Assembly: GCA_035702985.1 (NCBI GenBank)
Contig: DASSZD010000069.1
Location: 1 to 6,697 of the forward strand
Source of the DNA: JAKAXG01 sp035702985
GTDB lineage: Bacteria > Actinomycetota > Acidimicrobiia > Acidimicrobiales > Palsa-688
Reading direction: 5' to 3'
Length of the DNA: 6,697 nucleotides
The notes beneath the pieces are model-generated. The model worked only from the letters and a program-made list of their open reading frames with translations, made no database searches and had not been told where the DNA came from. The translations under genes were made by a program, and so were the position numbers. How positions within the stretch are numbered: the first letter of the stretch is position 1; every line of letters begins with the position of its first letter. This document shows, piece by piece, positions 6,354-6,697 of the stretch.

Positions 6354-6553
6354 CCGAACAGTCTGACCGCCGGCGGCGACCGGCGGGAACGCCGGCTCCC
6401 GCCCACGGCCGGAACTGGTGACAGGAACGGCAACTGGTGACAGGAATCGACATCCCATGTCCATTCGTGGCACCAGAAGCAGTTCCTGTCACCAGAATCG
6501 GTGACCGGAGCACTCTCAAAGGTCAGAGGTCACCTGGCCCGGGCTGCCCCCGG
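6354..6553. other. 200-bp intergenic region with GGTGAC motif cluster
   Basis: This is the non-coding gap between the oxidase-like gene and the MFS gene, both on the - strand. It is less extreme in GC than the genes in its 6420-6530 part. It must hold the MFS leader and may hold its promoter, but no convincing -35/-10 pair could be picked out. Its main content is the repeat cluster described separately. No RNA gene fold or small ORF with a credible ribosome binding site was seen. Confidence 0.6.
6413..6534. repeat. CTGGTGACAGGAA repeats, two direct and one inverted, with further GGTGAC copies
   Basis: AACTGGTGACAGGAA occurs exactly at 6413-6427 and again at 6432-6446 (19-bp period). Its 13-bp core CTGGTGACAGGAA recurs inverted at 6483-6495. 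The hexamer GGTGAC inside the core is found two more times, at 6500-6505 (direct) and 6529-6534 (inverted), giving five copies in about 120 bp upstream of the MFS gene. The two direct copies facing an inverted copy across 36 bp could be an operator array for a DNA-binding regulator, or the facing ends of a tiny transposon-derived element or decayed insertion sequence. The sequence alone does not decide between these. Confidence 0.75.
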
Positions 6554-6697
6554 TTACCCCGGGCTCGCGGCGAAGACGAACATCCTCCGGGCGGCTATCC
6601 GGGCGTAGAGCACCCCCGAGTCGAGGAACGACTCCCAGCCCGCCCCGTAGCGGGGCGTGTACACCTCCAGCAGGGCCCGCCGGAAGCCGGTATGGCG
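6554..6697 (-). CDS. probable pyridoxamine 5'-phosphate oxidase-like flavoprotein, C-terminal fragment
   Basis: The - strand frame entering at the right edge is open for 47 codons and stops at TAA (complement of 6554-6556). The visible peptide includes ALLEVYTPRYGAGWESFLDS and LYARIAARRMFVFA. I recognise the run of RYG, W-E-x-FL-D-S and (Y/V)ARI-x-xRRMF-x-F as the C-terminal end of PPOX-type split-barrel proteins that bind FMN or F420, which are abundant in actinobacteria. The N-terminal cofactor-binding part is outside the window, so cofactor and activity cannot be judged. Codon third positions are strongly G/C as in the other genes. The call rests on a short C-terminal tail and on memory of the family. 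A hypothetical protein is the alternative. Confidence 0.55.
   Translation of the reverse strand, partial: RHTGFRRALLEVYTPRYGAGWESFLDSGVLYARIAARRMFVFAASPG

Noticed and set aside
4537..6519. A 660-codon - strand frame overlapping both the MFS and zinc-ribbon genes
   Set aside because: It is Gly/Arg/Ala-rich low-complexity translation with no recognisable motif, while the other - strand frames give clear MFS helices and a zinc ribbon.
6521..6556. GC-rich CCCGGG-type palindromes and a GGTCAGAGGTCA direct repeat just after the oxidase-like stop codon, considered as a terminator
   Set aside because: No stem longer than about six to seven pairs with a consistent loop could be built, and there is no U-tract. 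It was left as unexplained GC-rich sequence apart from the GGTGAC motif already listed.

Overview
The window is very GC-rich (roughly 70% or more by eye). GC/GTG-biased codons, a TGA/TAG/TAA mix of stops and the protein family content point to an actinobacterial chromosome (Actinomycetota, possibly an uncultured lineage). This is inferred from composition and families only; no taxonomic marker gene is present.

Layout: two blocks of genes converge at about position 3670. The left block (1-3638, + strand) holds three tightly packed genes: the 3' part of a cyclase-family metal hydrolase (PF04199 type), an MmgE/PrpD-family protein overlapping it by ATGA, and, 18 nt further on behind a good AAGGAG ribosome binding site, a dihydropyrimidinase/hydantoinase-like amidohydrolase with its metal-ligand set intact. 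They look like one operon whose 5' end lies outside the window. Two hydrolases of the kind that open cyclic amides or cleave formamides flank a lyase/epimerase-type enzyme, which suggests a small catabolic module for a cyclic amide, imide or N-heterocycle. The substrate cannot be read from the sequence.

The right block (3699-6697, - strand) reads inward. It starts at the window edge with the last 47 codons of a probable pyridoxamine 5'-phosphate oxidase-like flavoprotein. A roughly 200-bp non-coding gap follows, carrying repeated GGTGAC-containing motifs. Next come a 12-TM major facilitator transporter with a repetitive Gly/Pro/Ala loop, and, 42 nt downstream, a membrane-anchored protein with an N-terminal zinc ribbon, a low-complexity linker, one TM segment and a beta-propeller-like C-terminal domain of unknown function.

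An 18-bp perfect inverted repeat with a 6-nt loop lies between the convergent blocks and probably acts as a shared two-way terminator. Unusually, one arm encodes the C-terminus of the zinc-ribbon protein and that gene's stop codon starts on the last base of the other arm and runs into the loop. The most interesting items are the three-enzyme module, the zinc-ribbon/propeller protein, the GGTGAC repeat cluster and the coding terminator. No CRISPR array, RNA gene, phage gene or intact insertion sequence was seen.
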